Positions 50,551 through 60,641 of a DNA stretch of 64,000 bases are shown here, piece after piece. The stretch comes from Pantoea sp. Lij88 (GTDB lineage Bacteria; Pseudomonadota; Gammaproteobacteria; Enterobacterales; Enterobacteriaceae): the NCBI RefSeq assembly GCF_030062155.1, contig NZ_CP118267.1, positions 62,001 to 126,000 of the forward strand. Reading direction: 5' to 3'. The notes beneath the pieces are model-generated. The model was not told the DNA's origin and did not search any database. It saw only the letters and a list, made by a program, of their open reading frames with translations. The first letter of the stretch is position 1. Every line of letters begins with the position of its first letter. The position numbers and the translations under genes were made by a program.

Positions 50551-51237
50551 ATGAAAATCACCATTCACAAAGAAGATGAGTTGTTTATGCACAACTTCTT
50601 TGCTGCGCCATGCCACACCATTGAAACAGATTCACCCCAGGCTCAACAGATTCAGCAATCGCTGCAGCTGGCTATTCAGCAAAAAGGATTAGAGGCCGAT
50701 GGCGACTGGAAACGCAGCCTGACCTTTCTGCTGCTGTTTCTCTTTCTGTATGCGGCGCTGGGTGCCTCACTGACGCTTGATCTCAGCACCGCTGGCACGA
50801 CCCACAAAAGTATTGCCTATGCGCTGGAAGCGATTCCGGTGCTCATCGCCTTCTCCGGCTTCTTCATCTCCATTCTCTATCTGTTCCTGACCCGCGCCAG
50901 CGCGCGGAAACAGCGTAACTGGGAAAAGAGCATTCTGGTGCTGGAGAAGTACTCTATCGGCAACCTGTTTAAAGCGACGCACACCCAGGGCGGCGGCACC
51001 AGTAATTACTCTTTACCGAACCTTTCCATCTCGCTCGCGCTGTTTATCTGCGTAACCTGGCTGGTGATTTACAACTATCTGACGTTTACCACCAGCGGCG
51101 TGTTTGGCAGTGTGATTTCACTGTTCATCAGCACCATGGTGTATGTGATCCTGGATATTCAGCTGCTTAAGCCTTTTATCCATGTGGCTGAGCAGGATGA
51201 AAAAGAAAAGAGCGACGCGGATAAAGAGCAGGATTAA
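50551..51237 (+). CDS. Unrecognised inner-membrane protein (228 aa)
   Basis: A 228-residue protein with an N-terminal cytoplasmic part (about 55 residues) and about four membrane spans in two pairs: SLTFLLLFLFLYAALGASL and IPVLIAFSGFFISILYLFL, then LALFICVTWLVIYNYLTF and SVISLFISTMVYVILDI. The tail is very acidic and basic (EQDEKEKSDADKEQD). No family is recognised. A strong terminator follows at 51261-51290, so it is probably transcribed alone or with the two small genes before it. Confidence 0.7.
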   Translation: MKITIHKEDELFMHNFFAAPCHTIETDSPQAQQIQQSLQLAIQQKGLEADGDWKRSLTFLLLFLFLYAALGASLTLDLSTAGTTHKSIAYALEAIPVLIAFSGFFISILYLFLTRASARKQRNWEKSILVLEKYSIGNLFKATHTQGGGTSNYSLPNLSISLALFICVTWLVIYNYLTFTTSGVFGSVISLFISTMVYVILDIQLLKPFIHVAEQDEKEKSDADKEQD

Positions 51238-51260
51238 CGGCCTTCTGAACGGCAATAGAG

Positions 51261-51290
51261 ATACCCGGTCATCGTGCCGGGTATTTTTTT
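51261..51290 (+). terminator. Rho-independent terminator
   Basis: ATACCCGG and CCGGGTAT pair around an eight-base loop, followed by seven T residues. Confidence 0.85.
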
Positions 51291-51454
51291 GCCCGGCTTT
51301 CGCTGGCAGACAAAACGAGTGTCGGTGTTGATGCAGGCACGCCGTTAAGCGATCAACTAACAGTATGTTGTAACTATGAAGGACCTGTTGACCTCTTCGT
51401 GTGCGGCCTGCTGGCAGTATGAAACTGGCCCGCCTTTACAGCGGGCCTCAGGAC

Positions 51455-52504
51455 TTACCAGCGGGTTTTCTGCATATCGATGACAAAACGATATTTCACA
51501 TCACTGGTCAGCATACGTTCAAAGGCCGTTTCCACCTCTTCACCGGTGATCATCTCTACGTCAGCCGTGATGTTGTGCTGACCACAGAAGTCGAGCATCT
51601 GCTGCGTCTCCACAATGCTGCCAATCGAGGTGCCGGTGATACTCAGGCGGCGAAACACCATCGGGGTGACATTCGGTGACGGATGCGGCTGATCGGGGAT
51701 CCCCACCAGCACCAGCTGACCGTTGGTTTTCAGTGCGTTCAGATAAGGATCGAGGTCGTGCGGCGCGGCAACACAGTCCAGGATGATATCCAGCGATGCC
51801 TGACAGGCTGCCATTTGTGCTGCGTCTCGCGAGATCACCACGTTTTTGGCACCAAGGCGGCGCGCATCCGCCCCTTTCGCCGGAGAGGTGGTAAAGAGGG
51901 TGACGTCAGCGCCCAGTGCGCTGGCCAGCTTTACCGCCATATGACCCAGTCCGCCAAGCCCGATCACCCCGACACGATCGCCCGCTTTGACGTTGAAGTG
52001 CTGCAACGGTGACCAGACGGTCACGCCCGCGCACAGCAGCGGTGCCACCGCGTTTAGCGCCAGATTGTCGGGCACCGTAACCACAAAATGCTGGTCAGCG
52101 ATAACGTGCTGCGCATAGCCGCCAGACGTTGTTTTACCGGTATATTTATCGGTGCCGTTGTAGGTCGGCGTGAAGCCTGCTTCACAATATTGCTCTTCCT
52201 GCTGCTTGCAGAAGTGGCATTCACGGCAGGAATCGACCATGACGCCCACCCCCACCGTATCACCGATGGACAATTTCGTGACGTTGTCACCCGTAGCGAC
52301 GACACGCCCGACAATCTCATGACCCGGCACCAGCGGATAGCGGCTGACGCCCCACTCATTGCGCGCCATATGAAGATCAGAATGGCAGACGCCACAATAC
52401 AGGATTTCGATTTTGACATCGTCAGCCTGCAGATCACGTAACTCAATCTGACCGGCCTTCAGCGGTTGATCTGCCCTTGTGGCTACCAGCGCATTAATTT
52501 TCAT
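51455..52504 (-). CDS. Zinc-dependent NAD(P) alcohol dehydrogenase (YahK-like)
   Basis: A 349-residue medium-chain dehydrogenase close to E. coli YahK, an NADPH-dependent aldehyde reductase. Catalytic zinc ligands are in YCGVCHSDLH and VPGHEIVG; the structural zinc uses four cysteines in CRECHFCKQQEEQYC. The Rossmann motif is GLGGLGHM, and HSD within the zinc loop supports the YahK/cinnamyl-alcohol group. It probably reduces aldehydes. It is divergent from an HxlR regulator, and the inverted repeat between them suggests aldehyde-responsive control. Confidence 0.92.
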   Translation of the reverse strand: MKINALVATRADQPLKAGQIELRDLQADDVKIEILYCGVCHSDLHMARNEWGVSRYPLVPGHEIVGRVVATGDNVTKLSIGDTVGVGVMVDSCRECHFCKQQEEQYCEAGFTPTYNGTDKYTGKTTSGGYAQHVIADQHFVVTVPDNLALNAVAPLLCAGVTVWSPLQHFNVKAGDRVGVIGLGGLGHMAVKLASALGADVTLFTTSPAKGADARRLGAKNVVISRDAAQMAACQASLDIILDCVAAPHDLDPYLNALKTNGQLVLVGIPDQPHPSPNVTPMVFRRLSITGTSIGSIVETQQMLDFCGQHNITADVEMITGEEVETAFERMLTSDVKYRFVIDMQKTRW

Positions 52505-52564
52505 CTGTTGCCTCTTTTCACCTGATGGTCTTAAAGAAAGCGGCCCACTATAGACACATGGATT

Positions 52565-52605
52565 CCTGTTTGGTAGTAGTTACCTTTTGGTTACCATTAA
52601 ACAGG
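52565..52605. promoter_or_regulatory. Interrupted inverted repeat, candidate HxlR operator
   Basis: CCTGTTTGGTA (52565-52575) is mirrored by TACC-att-AAACAGG (92-105 of the same line, 52592-52605). Inside it, GGTA(N5)TACC and GGTTACC give further half-sites. It sits between the dehydrogenase and HxlR starts. Confidence 0.6.
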
Positions 52606-52615
52606 AAGAGAGAGT

Positions 52616-53008
52616 ATGCCGGTCTGGGTAGAAGGAAAACTGTGCTTTTATGCGGACTCACCGCCGCGCCGCCTGCTGGAACTTTTTTCGGTCAAGTGGA
52701 GCACGATGGTGCTGCATGCGCTTTATCACTGGCCGGAAAATCGCGCACGCACGGGGGAACTGGAGCGCAGTCTGCAGGGCATTTCAAAGAAGATGCTGAT
52801 TCAGACGCTGCGCGAGCTGGAGCAGCGCGGACTGGTGTCGCGTCAGGTGTGGCAGGTAGTGCCGCCAAAAGTGGAATACACCCTTACGGCGCTGGGGCAT
52901 ACCTTTGCAGAGCCGATTGAGCAGATGTATCAGTGGGGTCTGGAGAATCAGGCTGCGCTGGACGAGATGGAAAATCACGCGCGCAGCCATCATGAAAGAG
53001 ACGGTTGA
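52616..53008 (+). CDS. HxlR-family transcriptional regulator
   Basis: A 130-residue winged-helix regulator of the HxlR/DUF24 family (YodB, YybR type). Core: LLELFSVKWSTMVLHALYH, then ELERSLQGISKKMLIQTLRE as the recognition helix and VEYTLTALGHTF as the wing. HxlR proteins often sense quinones or aldehydes through a Cys near the N-terminus; here Cys10 in GKLCFYAD is the only candidate. Divergent from the alcohol dehydrogenase, its probable target. Confidence 0.9.
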   Translation: MPVWVEGKLCFYADSPPRRLLELFSVKWSTMVLHALYHWPENRARTGELERSLQGISKKMLIQTLRELEQRGLVSRQVWQVVPPKVEYTLTALGHTFAEPIEQMYQWGLENQAALDEMENHARSHHERDG

Positions 53009-53032
53009 TCCCGCCAGTGACGCATAGCGGGT

Positions 53033-53854
53033 TTAATCGAACGGGAATTCGCGCGCCAGTACGCGTGCAATCACATTCAGCGCACCTTCGTCATTGTTGC
53101 TCTGAGTCTGATAGCGCGCCACGGCGGCGACAGCGTCAGCCGCATTGGCCATGGAGAAGCTGAAGCAGGCCTGACGCAGCATCTCGATGTCATTCGCACT
53201 GTCGCCAATCGCCAGCACTTCGCAGTCGCTGATGCCCCACTTCTCCTGCAGCAGTGCAATGCCATGCGCTTTATGGCAGCCGGGAATAATCAGATCGATA
53301 AAGCCGAAGCCACTGGAAACCGGATGCATGATGTTTTCCAGCTCGCCCAGACGGGCATGCAGCCGTTGCAGTAGCGCATCCACCCCTTCATGCTCCAGCT
53401 TCAGCGAGAATTTGAAGATGGTGTCATCGATGGCATAGAGGTCATCGCGCTTTTCCAGCCGGTGATAGTGGTTGGCCAGTTGCTCCATCATCTCGTCAGA
53501 GGCAGATGTGTGCATATAGGCGCCATTGCGTCCACAGACCACCACCGCGATGTCGGGTTCATGCGCCAGGATGTCGAGAATCTTATGCACCTTCGCCTGC
53601 GCTAACTCTCCGCAGAAGATCTCTTCGTTGCAGTCAGAAACCCAGGCACCGTTTTCTGCCACGAAAGCGATCTCATCTTTGATATCGGGAAAATAGCGCT
53701 GCAGCTGGTAGTACTGATTACCGCTGGCCACCACAAAACGGATGCCCTTCTGCTTCAGCAGCGCATACTGACGTGAAAACCGCTGGACGTTGTACTGCTT
53801 GTTGTCGTCCAGAAAGGTGCCGTCCATATCCACCGCAATCATCTTAACCGCCAT
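53033..53854 (-). CDS. ybiV: Cof-type HAD sugar phosphatase (YbiV)
   Basis: A 273-residue HAD-superfamily hydrolase, very similar to E. coli YbiV, a broad sugar-phosphate phosphatase. Motif I is VDMDGTFLDD (nucleophile and acid Asp), motif II VVASGNQYYQ, and motif III/IV the Lys region to AIGDSANDIEML. The cap domain with GFIDLIIPG is the C2 type. The frame extends 19 codons further upstream to 53911, but 53854 matches the E. coli start and has AGGCGAG nearby. It is divergent from ybiU, and these two genes are also neighbours in E. coli. Confidence 0.92.
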   Translation of the reverse strand: MAVKMIAVDMDGTFLDDNKQYNVQRFSRQYALLKQKGIRFVVASGNQYYQLQRYFPDIKDEIAFVAENGAWVSDCNEEIFCGELAQAKVHKILDILAHEPDIAVVVCGRNGAYMHTSASDEMMEQLANHYHRLEKRDDLYAIDDTIFKFSLKLEHEGVDALLQRLHARLGELENIMHPVSSGFGFIDLIIPGCHKAHGIALLQEKWGISDCEVLAIGDSANDIEMLRQACFSFSMANAADAVAAVARYQTQSNNDEGALNVIARVLAREFPFD

Positions 53855-54108
53855 CTCGCCTGCCCCTATACGTTCGCCGTTCTGTCCTTTCGGCTGATTG
53901 ATTTGATTCATAAAGCTTACTCGCTGTGTGGATTAATGAGAATGCAAATAGTGACGTTGCTAATGAATTTCAGAGCGTTCCGGTGCCTGAGTTGTGTTAT
54001 CACGCACGGTTTTAAGCGTTAAAAGAATGTTAACCTCAGCCACATATTACGAATGAAGGTTATTTTAATTACATTCGTAACTCAACCCCGAACCCTGAGG
54101 AACATGAG

Positions 54109-55371
54109 ATGCGTGATGAATCCCGATCTACCCCCTTACCTGACGACGTCAAAGCCGCTATCCGCACGATGAAAAGCCAGTTACGCCAGCAAATCGGTGA
54201 TGTCGAGGCCCTGTTCCGGCAGGTGTGCGACAACATCACTGCTGCGATTGCTGAAGCAAAAGCGGACGAAGACAGAACCGGCAGCGCCTGGCCAGTGGTC
54301 CCGATGCAGGACATTGCAGAAGGAAAGGTTTCGGATGAAACACGGGCATGGATTAAGCGTCGGGGCTGCATGGTAATTAAGCAGCACTTCGCGCGCGATC
54401 AGGCGCTGGCCTGGGATAAGTCGATGCTCGACTATCTGGATCACAACCGGTTTGACGAACAGTATCGCGGTCCCGGTGATGACTTTTTTGGCACGCTCGC
54501 TGCCTCCCGCCCGGAGATCTATCCGATTTACTGGTCGCAGGCACAAATGCAGGCGCGGCAGAGCGCGGCCATGGCTGACGCGCAATCCTTTCTGAACCGG
54601 TTGTGGACGTTTGAATCACAGGGTAAGCAGTGGTTCGATCCGGATATCAGCGTGATCTATCCCGATCGCATCCGTCGCCGTTTGCTAGGCACGACCTCAA
54701 AGGGATTGGGTGCCCATACCGATTCCGGCGCGCTGGAACGCTGGTTACTGCCGGCTTATCAGCAGGTCTTCGGTAAGCTGTTTCACGGCGATTTTGCCGC
54801 TTACGATCCCTGGGATGCGGCTCACCGGACTGAAGTGGATGAGTATGATCTGCCTGGCACGACTAAATGTTCCGTGTTCCGGACGTTCCAGGGCTGGACC
54901 GCGCTCTCCGATATGATCCCCGGTCAGGGGCTGTTGCATGTGGTGCCGGTGCCGCAGGCGATGGCTTACGTGTTACTGCGGCCGCTGCTGTCGGATGTGC
55001 CGGAAGATGAACTCTGCGGCGTCGCGCCGGGGCGGGTGTTGCCCATTAATGAACAGTGGCATCCGCACCTGATAGCCGGGCTCTGTTCGATACCGGCCTT
55101 AGAGGCGGGTGATTCGGTGTGGTGGCATTGTGATGTGATCCACGCGGTGGCGCCGGTGGAAGATCAGCAGGGCTGGGGCAACGTGATGTATATCCCCGCG
55201 GCGCCGATGTGTGACAAAAACCGCGCCTATGCCCGGCGGGTTGCACAGGCCCTGGAACAGGGTCGTTCGCCTGGCGATTTCCCGCCGGAAGATTATGAAG
55301 CGACGTGGGAGCAGCGGTTTAAGCCGGAAGATCTCAATCTGAATGGCCGGCGCTCACTGGATTTAGCCTGA
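54109..55371 (+). CDS. ybiU: DUF1479 family protein (YbiU)
   Basis: A 420-residue protein matching YbiU in length and pattern. Motifs such as GLGAHTDSGALERWL, with a possible HxD metal-binding pair, and DSVWWHCDVIHAVAPV, with a later His, suggest a double-stranded beta-helix Fe(II)/2-oxoglutarate-type oxygenase fold. That is an inference from the motif spacing; no activity is established. It is divergent from ybiV with about 250 bases between. Confidence 0.88.
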   Translation: MRDESRSTPLPDDVKAAIRTMKSQLRQQIGDVEALFRQVCDNITAAIAEAKADEDRTGSAWPVVPMQDIAEGKVSDETRAWIKRRGCMVIKQHFARDQALAWDKSMLDYLDHNRFDEQYRGPGDDFFGTLAASRPEIYPIYWSQAQMQARQSAAMADAQSFLNRLWTFESQGKQWFDPDISVIYPDRIRRRLLGTTSKGLGAHTDSGALERWLLPAYQQVFGKLFHGDFAAYDPWDAAHRTEVDEYDLPGTTKCSVFRTFQGWTALSDMIPGQGLLHVVPVPQAMAYVLLRPLLSDVPEDELCGVAPGRVLPINEQWHPHLIAGLCSIPALEAGDSVWWHCDVIHAVAPVEDQQGWGNVMYIPAAPMCDKNRAYARRVAQALEQGRSPGDFPPEDYEATWEQRFKPEDLNLNGRRSLDLA

Positions 55372-55453
55372 GCCGGACCCCGCGTCGCACCCCGGCGCGG
55401 GGTAATCCTGATACACTGCTGTCTGGCTGCTTTTTTACGATGAAAACTCACTT

Positions 55454-56203
55454 ATGAACCCGCGACATCATCAGATTATTCAACTGGTTAATAGCCGTGG
55501 CAGCGTAACGGTCAGTGACCTGGCGCAGCTCACCGGCGTTTCCGAAGTGACGGTGCGGCAGGATCTGACGCTGCTGGAGCGTGACCGGCTGCTGCGCCGG
55601 GTTCACGGCTCAGCGCTGGCACTGGACAGCGATAACGTCGGCACCCGCATGAATACCCGTTATCCCCTCAAGCAGGCGCTGGCGCAGCATGCGGCCAGTC
55701 TGGTGCAGCCGGGGGAATCGATATTTATCGAGGGCGGCAGTACCAATGCGCTGCTGGCCCGTGCGCTGGCTGACCGGGCCGATCTTACGCTGATTACCGT
55801 CAGCCACTATATTGCCCAGCTTCTTCGGGAAGCCGCCTGTGAAGTGATTGTGCTCGGGGGATTGCTGCAGAAAAGCAGTGAGTCGGTGGTCGGCCCACTG
55901 ACCCGTTACTCCCTCCAGCAGGTACATTTTCACCGGGCGTTTGTTGGCGTGGATGGCTGGCATCCGGAGACCGGGTTCACTGGCCGCAATATGCTGCGCT
56001 GTGATGTGGTGGATGCGGTGCTGGCGAAAGGCGCTGCAAGCTACGCCCTGACTGATGCCTCTAAATTTGGGCAGATTCATCCCTATCCGCTCTCATCCGG
56101 TTATCAGGTCGGTCATGTCATTACCGATGAGACGCTGGATGCGGCAACAGTCGGACAGCTCAGTGAACAGTCGATTGAGGTGATGCAGATCGCGGCGGGT
56201 TAA
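55454..56203 (+). CDS. yciT: DeoR-family regulator (YciT-like)
   Basis: A 249-residue DeoR-type repressor of the same length as E. coli YciT. The helix-turn-helix is LAQLTGVSEVTVRQDLTLLE, followed by LLRRVHG. The sugar-phosphate sensor domain has FIEGGSTNALLARALA, VIVLGGLLQKSSESVVGP and AFVGVDGWHPETGFTGRNM, all YciT-like. Its stop overlaps the convergent ascG stop by four bases. YciT has been tied to osmolarity; the target here is unknown. Confidence 0.88.
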   Translation: MNPRHHQIIQLVNSRGSVTVSDLAQLTGVSEVTVRQDLTLLERDRLLRRVHGSALALDSDNVGTRMNTRYPLKQALAQHAASLVQPGESIFIEGGSTNALLARALADRADLTLITVSHYIAQLLREAACEVIVLGGLLQKSSESVVGPLTRYSLQQVHFHRAFVGVDGWHPETGFTGRNMLRCDVVDAVLAKGAASYALTDASKFGQIHPYPLSSGYQVGHVITDETLDAATVGQLSEQSIEVMQIAAG

Positions 56204-57216
56204 TCGGCCACGGGCCCTTTGGTGACGGAATCGCGCAGCATCAGGCTGGCCGTGAAAGGCGCCTGGGTGTGCCAGTCACCGCCGTCCAGCATGGTCAGCA
56301 GGCGGTTAATCGTCTCATCAATCATCTCCGTGACCGGCAGTTTCATGCTGGATAACGACGGCGTGATATAGGGCGCCAGCGGAATATCATCGAAGCCAAT
56401 CACCGAGACCTGACCGGGCACCGCCATGTTGCACTCGGTCAGCCGCTTAATGGCACCAATCGCCATCTCATCATTACTCGCCACCAGCGCAGTAAAGGGA
56501 ACGTTGCGTTTCAGCAGCTGGTCCACGGCCGCCATGCCGCTCTGCGCCGTCCATTTCCCGGCCACAATACGGCGGTCATCGGCTGCAATACCTTTAGCAG
56601 CCAGCGCGGCGCGATAGCCGGAAAGGCGCTCGACGCCGGTCGGGGAATCCAGTGAGCCGGTGATAAAGGCGATATCGCGATGTCCCTGACTCAGCAGATG
56701 GCTGACCGCCGTGGCGCTACTGGCGTGCTGATCGCTGTAAATACAGTAGCTGTGGTTGACGCGCAGCCGACGGTTGATCACCAGAATCGGCTGTTTGTGG
56801 CGGGAGATAATCGCATCCAGCGCGTCAATGCTCAGAAAGCGCGGGTAGATAATGATACCGTCACAGCGCAGGTCGAGCAGAAACTGAATCGCCGCCTCTT
56901 CCTGCTCAGCGGTGTGTTTGCCGTCCGCCAGAATCAGCTGGCGGCCCTGCTGCTCCATCATGCGCGCGGAATGTGCCATTAATTCAGTGAAGTAGCTGCC
57001 GCTGTAGAGCGTGTTGGTGATCACCAGTCCGATGGTCTGAGAGGTTTTCGTCGCCAGGTTGCGCGCCAGCAGATTGGGTCGGTATCCGGTTTCCGCAATC
57101 GCCTTTAACACCCTTTCACGTTTTTCCTGCCCGACATAGCCATTGCCAGAGAGCACACGTGACACTGTCGCTTTCGAGACGCCCGCCCTGTCTGCCACTT
57201 CCTGAATCGTTGCCAT
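56200..57216 (-). CDS. ascG: LacI-family repressor of the asc operon
   Basis: A 338-residue LacI/GalR regulator. The N-terminal headpiece reads TIQEVADRAGVSKATVSRVL, with the hinge helix NLLARNLATKTS. The effector domain has GLVITNTLYSGSYF and VSVIGFDDIPLAPYITP. It matches AscG and is divergent from ascFB. Its expected operator GAAACCGGTTTC is present at 57392-57403. Confidence 0.92.
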   Translation of the reverse strand: MATIQEVADRAGVSKATVSRVLSGNGYVGQEKRERVLKAIAETGYRPNLLARNLATKTSQTIGLVITNTLYSGSYFTELMAHSARMMEQQGRQLILADGKHTAEQEEAAIQFLLDLRCDGIIIYPRFLSIDALDAIISRHKQPILVINRRLRVNHSYCIYSDQHASSATAVSHLLSQGHRDIAFITGSLDSPTGVERLSGYRAALAAKGIAADDRRIVAGKWTAQSGMAAVDQLLKRNVPFTALVASNDEMAIGAIKRLTECNMAVPGQVSVIGFDDIPLAPYITPSLSSMKLPVTEMIDETINRLLTMLDGGDWHTQAPFTASLMLRDSVTKGPVAD

Positions 57217-57391
57217 GGTGATGCTCCTTTGCTGCGTCGTCCTGCAGTCTACCTAAGCCTCTCAATGTTGGAAATATTTACCCGGCCTGCGCACGAAGTT
57301 AACGGCGCCAGTCGGGTGACGCACCTCACAAAAAAGAAATCTGCCTGATTTCACCTCTTGTCGGCGCGATTAAAGCCCTTCATGATTTTGT

Positions 57392-57403
57392 GAAACCGGT
57401 TTC
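57392..57403. promoter_or_regulatory. AscG operator
   Basis: GAAACCGGTTTC is a perfect 12-base palindrome, within TGAAACCGGTTTCC, and agrees with the described AscG-box TGAAACCGGTTTCA. It lies about 70 bases before ascF. Confidence 0.8.
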
Positions 57404-57471
57404 CTATTTGCCTGCTTGCAGGCGCAAAAACATAAAACCCTGACCGATTTACCCTACAGAGAAGAACGATC

Positions 57472-58941
57472 ATGCCCATGAACTATGCCGAGGTGTCACG
57501 CGCCATTGTCGATGCGCTGGGCGGCCTCACCAATATCGAAGCCGTCACTCACTGCATGACCCGTCTGCGGTTTGTGGTGAAAGATGAAACGCAGATCGAC
57601 ATGCCCCGCCTCAAAGCGATTAAAGGCGTTATGGGTGTGGTACACAACGACACTCAGTGCCAGGTGATCATCGGGAACAACGTGTCGCAGGCCTATCAGG
57701 CCGTGCTAGCGCTGGGATCGCCCGGCGGCGCTGCACCGACCGTGCCGGTAAAACGCAAAATTACCCTGCGAGGCATCGGCGCAGGCATCCTGGATGCGCT
57801 GGTAGGCACCATGTCGCCGCTGATCCCGGCCATTATTGGCGGGTCGATGGTTAAGCTGCTGGCGATGATCCTGGATATGGCGGGCGTCTTCGAAAAAGGC
57901 TCGTCAACGCTGGTGATCCTCAACGTGATTGGCGACGGCGCATTCTTCTTCCTGCCGATCATGGTGGCGGCCTCTGCGGCGCTGAAATTCAAAACCAATA
58001 TGTCGCTGGCAATCGCCATTGCCGGTGTGCTGGTCCATCCCAATTTTGTTGATCTGATGGCAAAAGCGGCACAGGGTCAGCACGTTGAATTCGCCTTTAT
58101 CCCGGTGACAGCGGTGAAATATACCTACACGGTGATCCCGGCGCTGGTGATGACCTGGATCCTGTCGCACATTGAGCGCGGCGTGGATCGCATTACCCCG
58201 GCCGTGACCAAAAACTTCCTGAAACCGATGCTGATCGTGCTGATTGCTGCGCCCATCGCGATTGTGCTGATTGGCCCGATTGGCATCTGGATCGGCAGCG
58301 GCATATCCGCGCTGGTCTACACCGTCCATGGCTATCTTGGCTGGCTGTCGGTTGCGATTATGGGTGCCATCTGGCCGCTGCTGGTGATGACCGGGATGCA
58401 TCGGGTATTTACGCCGACCATCATCCAGACCATCGCCGAGACCGGCAAAGAAGGCATGGTGATGCCGTCTGAAATTGGGGCCAACCTGTCGCTGGGCGGA
58501 TCGTCCCTGGCGGTGGCGTTCCGGACTAAAAATCGCGAACTGCGCCAGACCGCACTGGCGGCGGCGGCCTCGGCCATCATTGCCGGCATTTCTGAACCGG
58601 CGCTATATGGCGTCGCGGTGCGCCTTAAACGCCCGCTGATCGCCTGTCTGATCAGCGGCTTTATCTGCGGCGCGGTCGCGGGCATTGGCGGGCTGGCCAG
58701 CCACTCAATGGCCTCACCGGGTCTGTTCACCAGCGTACAGTTCTTCGACCCGGCTAATCCCATGAGTATCGTCTGGGTCGGTGCGGTCATGGTGTTGTCG
58801 GTGGTGCTGTCATTTGTGCTGACGCTGCTGTTAGGGTTTGAAGATATTCCTGAAACTGAAACTGAAACGAAATCCGAAGCCGGAACCGCCGCGCAACCTG
58901 TGCCGGTTACCGAACGCACTAACGCGATTAATAGTCACTAA
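57472..58941 (+). CDS. ascF: PTS beta-glucoside-specific EIIBC component
   Basis: A 489-residue phosphotransferase permease for aryl-beta-glucosides such as arbutin and salicin, and cellobiose-like sugars. The EIIB domain has the phospho-Cys28 in AVTHCMTRLRFVV, and NDTQCQVIIGNNVSQ. The EIIC domain has about ten spans and the GISEPALYGV motif (GITE-like) for sugar binding. No EIIA domain is attached, so phosphate comes from another EIIA, likely the glucose one. It is first in the operon with ascB. Confidence 0.94.
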   Translation: MPMNYAEVSRAIVDALGGLTNIEAVTHCMTRLRFVVKDETQIDMPRLKAIKGVMGVVHNDTQCQVIIGNNVSQAYQAVLALGSPGGAAPTVPVKRKITLRGIGAGILDALVGTMSPLIPAIIGGSMVKLLAMILDMAGVFEKGSSTLVILNVIGDGAFFFLPIMVAASAALKFKTNMSLAIAIAGVLVHPNFVDLMAKAAQGQHVEFAFIPVTAVKYTYTVIPALVMTWILSHIERGVDRITPAVTKNFLKPMLIVLIAAPIAIVLIGPIGIWIGSGISALVYTVHGYLGWLSVAIMGAIWPLLVMTGMHRVFTPTIIQTIAETGKEGMVMPSEIGANLSLGGSSLAVAFRTKNRELRQTALAAAASAIIAGISEPALYGVAVRLKRPLIACLISGFICGAVAGIGGLASHSMASPGLFTSVQFFDPANPMSIVWVGAVMVLSVVLSFVLTLLLGFEDIPETETETKSEAGTAAQPVPVTERTNAINSH

Positions 58942-58959
58942 AGGAAAGGGTCACGCTGA

Positions 58960-60408
<1,449 letters not shown>

Positions 60409-60439
60409 CAATGTCACTTAATATCGCGCACGCGTGCCG

Positions 60440-60468
60440 TTGTACTCCGGCACTAATTATCGTATAAC
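60440..60468 (+). promoter_or_regulatory. Predicted promoter of the thiamine-salvage operon
   Basis: TTGTAC (60440-60445) and TATAAC (60463-60468) with a 17-base spacer would start transcription just before the TPP riboswitch. The -35 overlaps a GTGCCG/CGGCAC stem-loop (60434-60453) that may end the asc transcript. Sigma-70 match is strong at -10 and weak at -35. Confidence 0.45.
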
Positions 60469-60475
60469 GAATGTC

Positions 60476-60557
60476 TCCGAGGGGTGTCCTGTAATGGGCT
60501 GAGATGGCGAAAGCCGAACCCTTTGAACCTGATCTGGGTCATGCCAGCGAAGGGACG
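60476..60557 (+). ncRNA. TPP riboswitch (THI element)
   Basis: The conserved elements of the thiamine-pyrophosphate aptamer are in order: GGGGTGTCC, then GGGCTGAGATGG, ACCCTTTGAACCTGATCTGG and GCCAGCGAAGGGA. Binding of TPP represses downstream genes in enterobacteria. It precedes tenA by about 85 bases, and the hairpin at 60617-60640 is its probable expression platform. Confidence 0.95.
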
Positions 60558-60616
60558 GGTCGGCAGATTTTTCTGCATTATCTCCTGCACTATCCCCTGT
60601 TCCAGACCGTATGCCC

Positions 60617-60640
60617 GGATCTCCCTGTTACTGGAGATCC
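60617..60640 (+). promoter_or_regulatory. Hairpin sequestering the tenA ribosome-binding site
   Basis: GGATCTCC (60617-60624) pairs perfectly with GGAGATCC (60633-60640), which contains the GGAG ribosome-binding site of tenA, whose ATG is at 60642. This is the classic OFF structure for translational control by a riboswitch. Confidence 0.75.
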
Positions 60641-60641
60641 C

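Noticed and set aside
58332..58919. 195-residue antisense frame opposite ascF
   Set aside because: A shadow frame; ascF has full EIIBC motifs on the other strand.
60504..60641. N-terminal 46-residue extension of TenA
   Set aside because: It would be translated from within the TPP aptamer; TenA homology starts at the ATG at 60642, which has its own GGAG.
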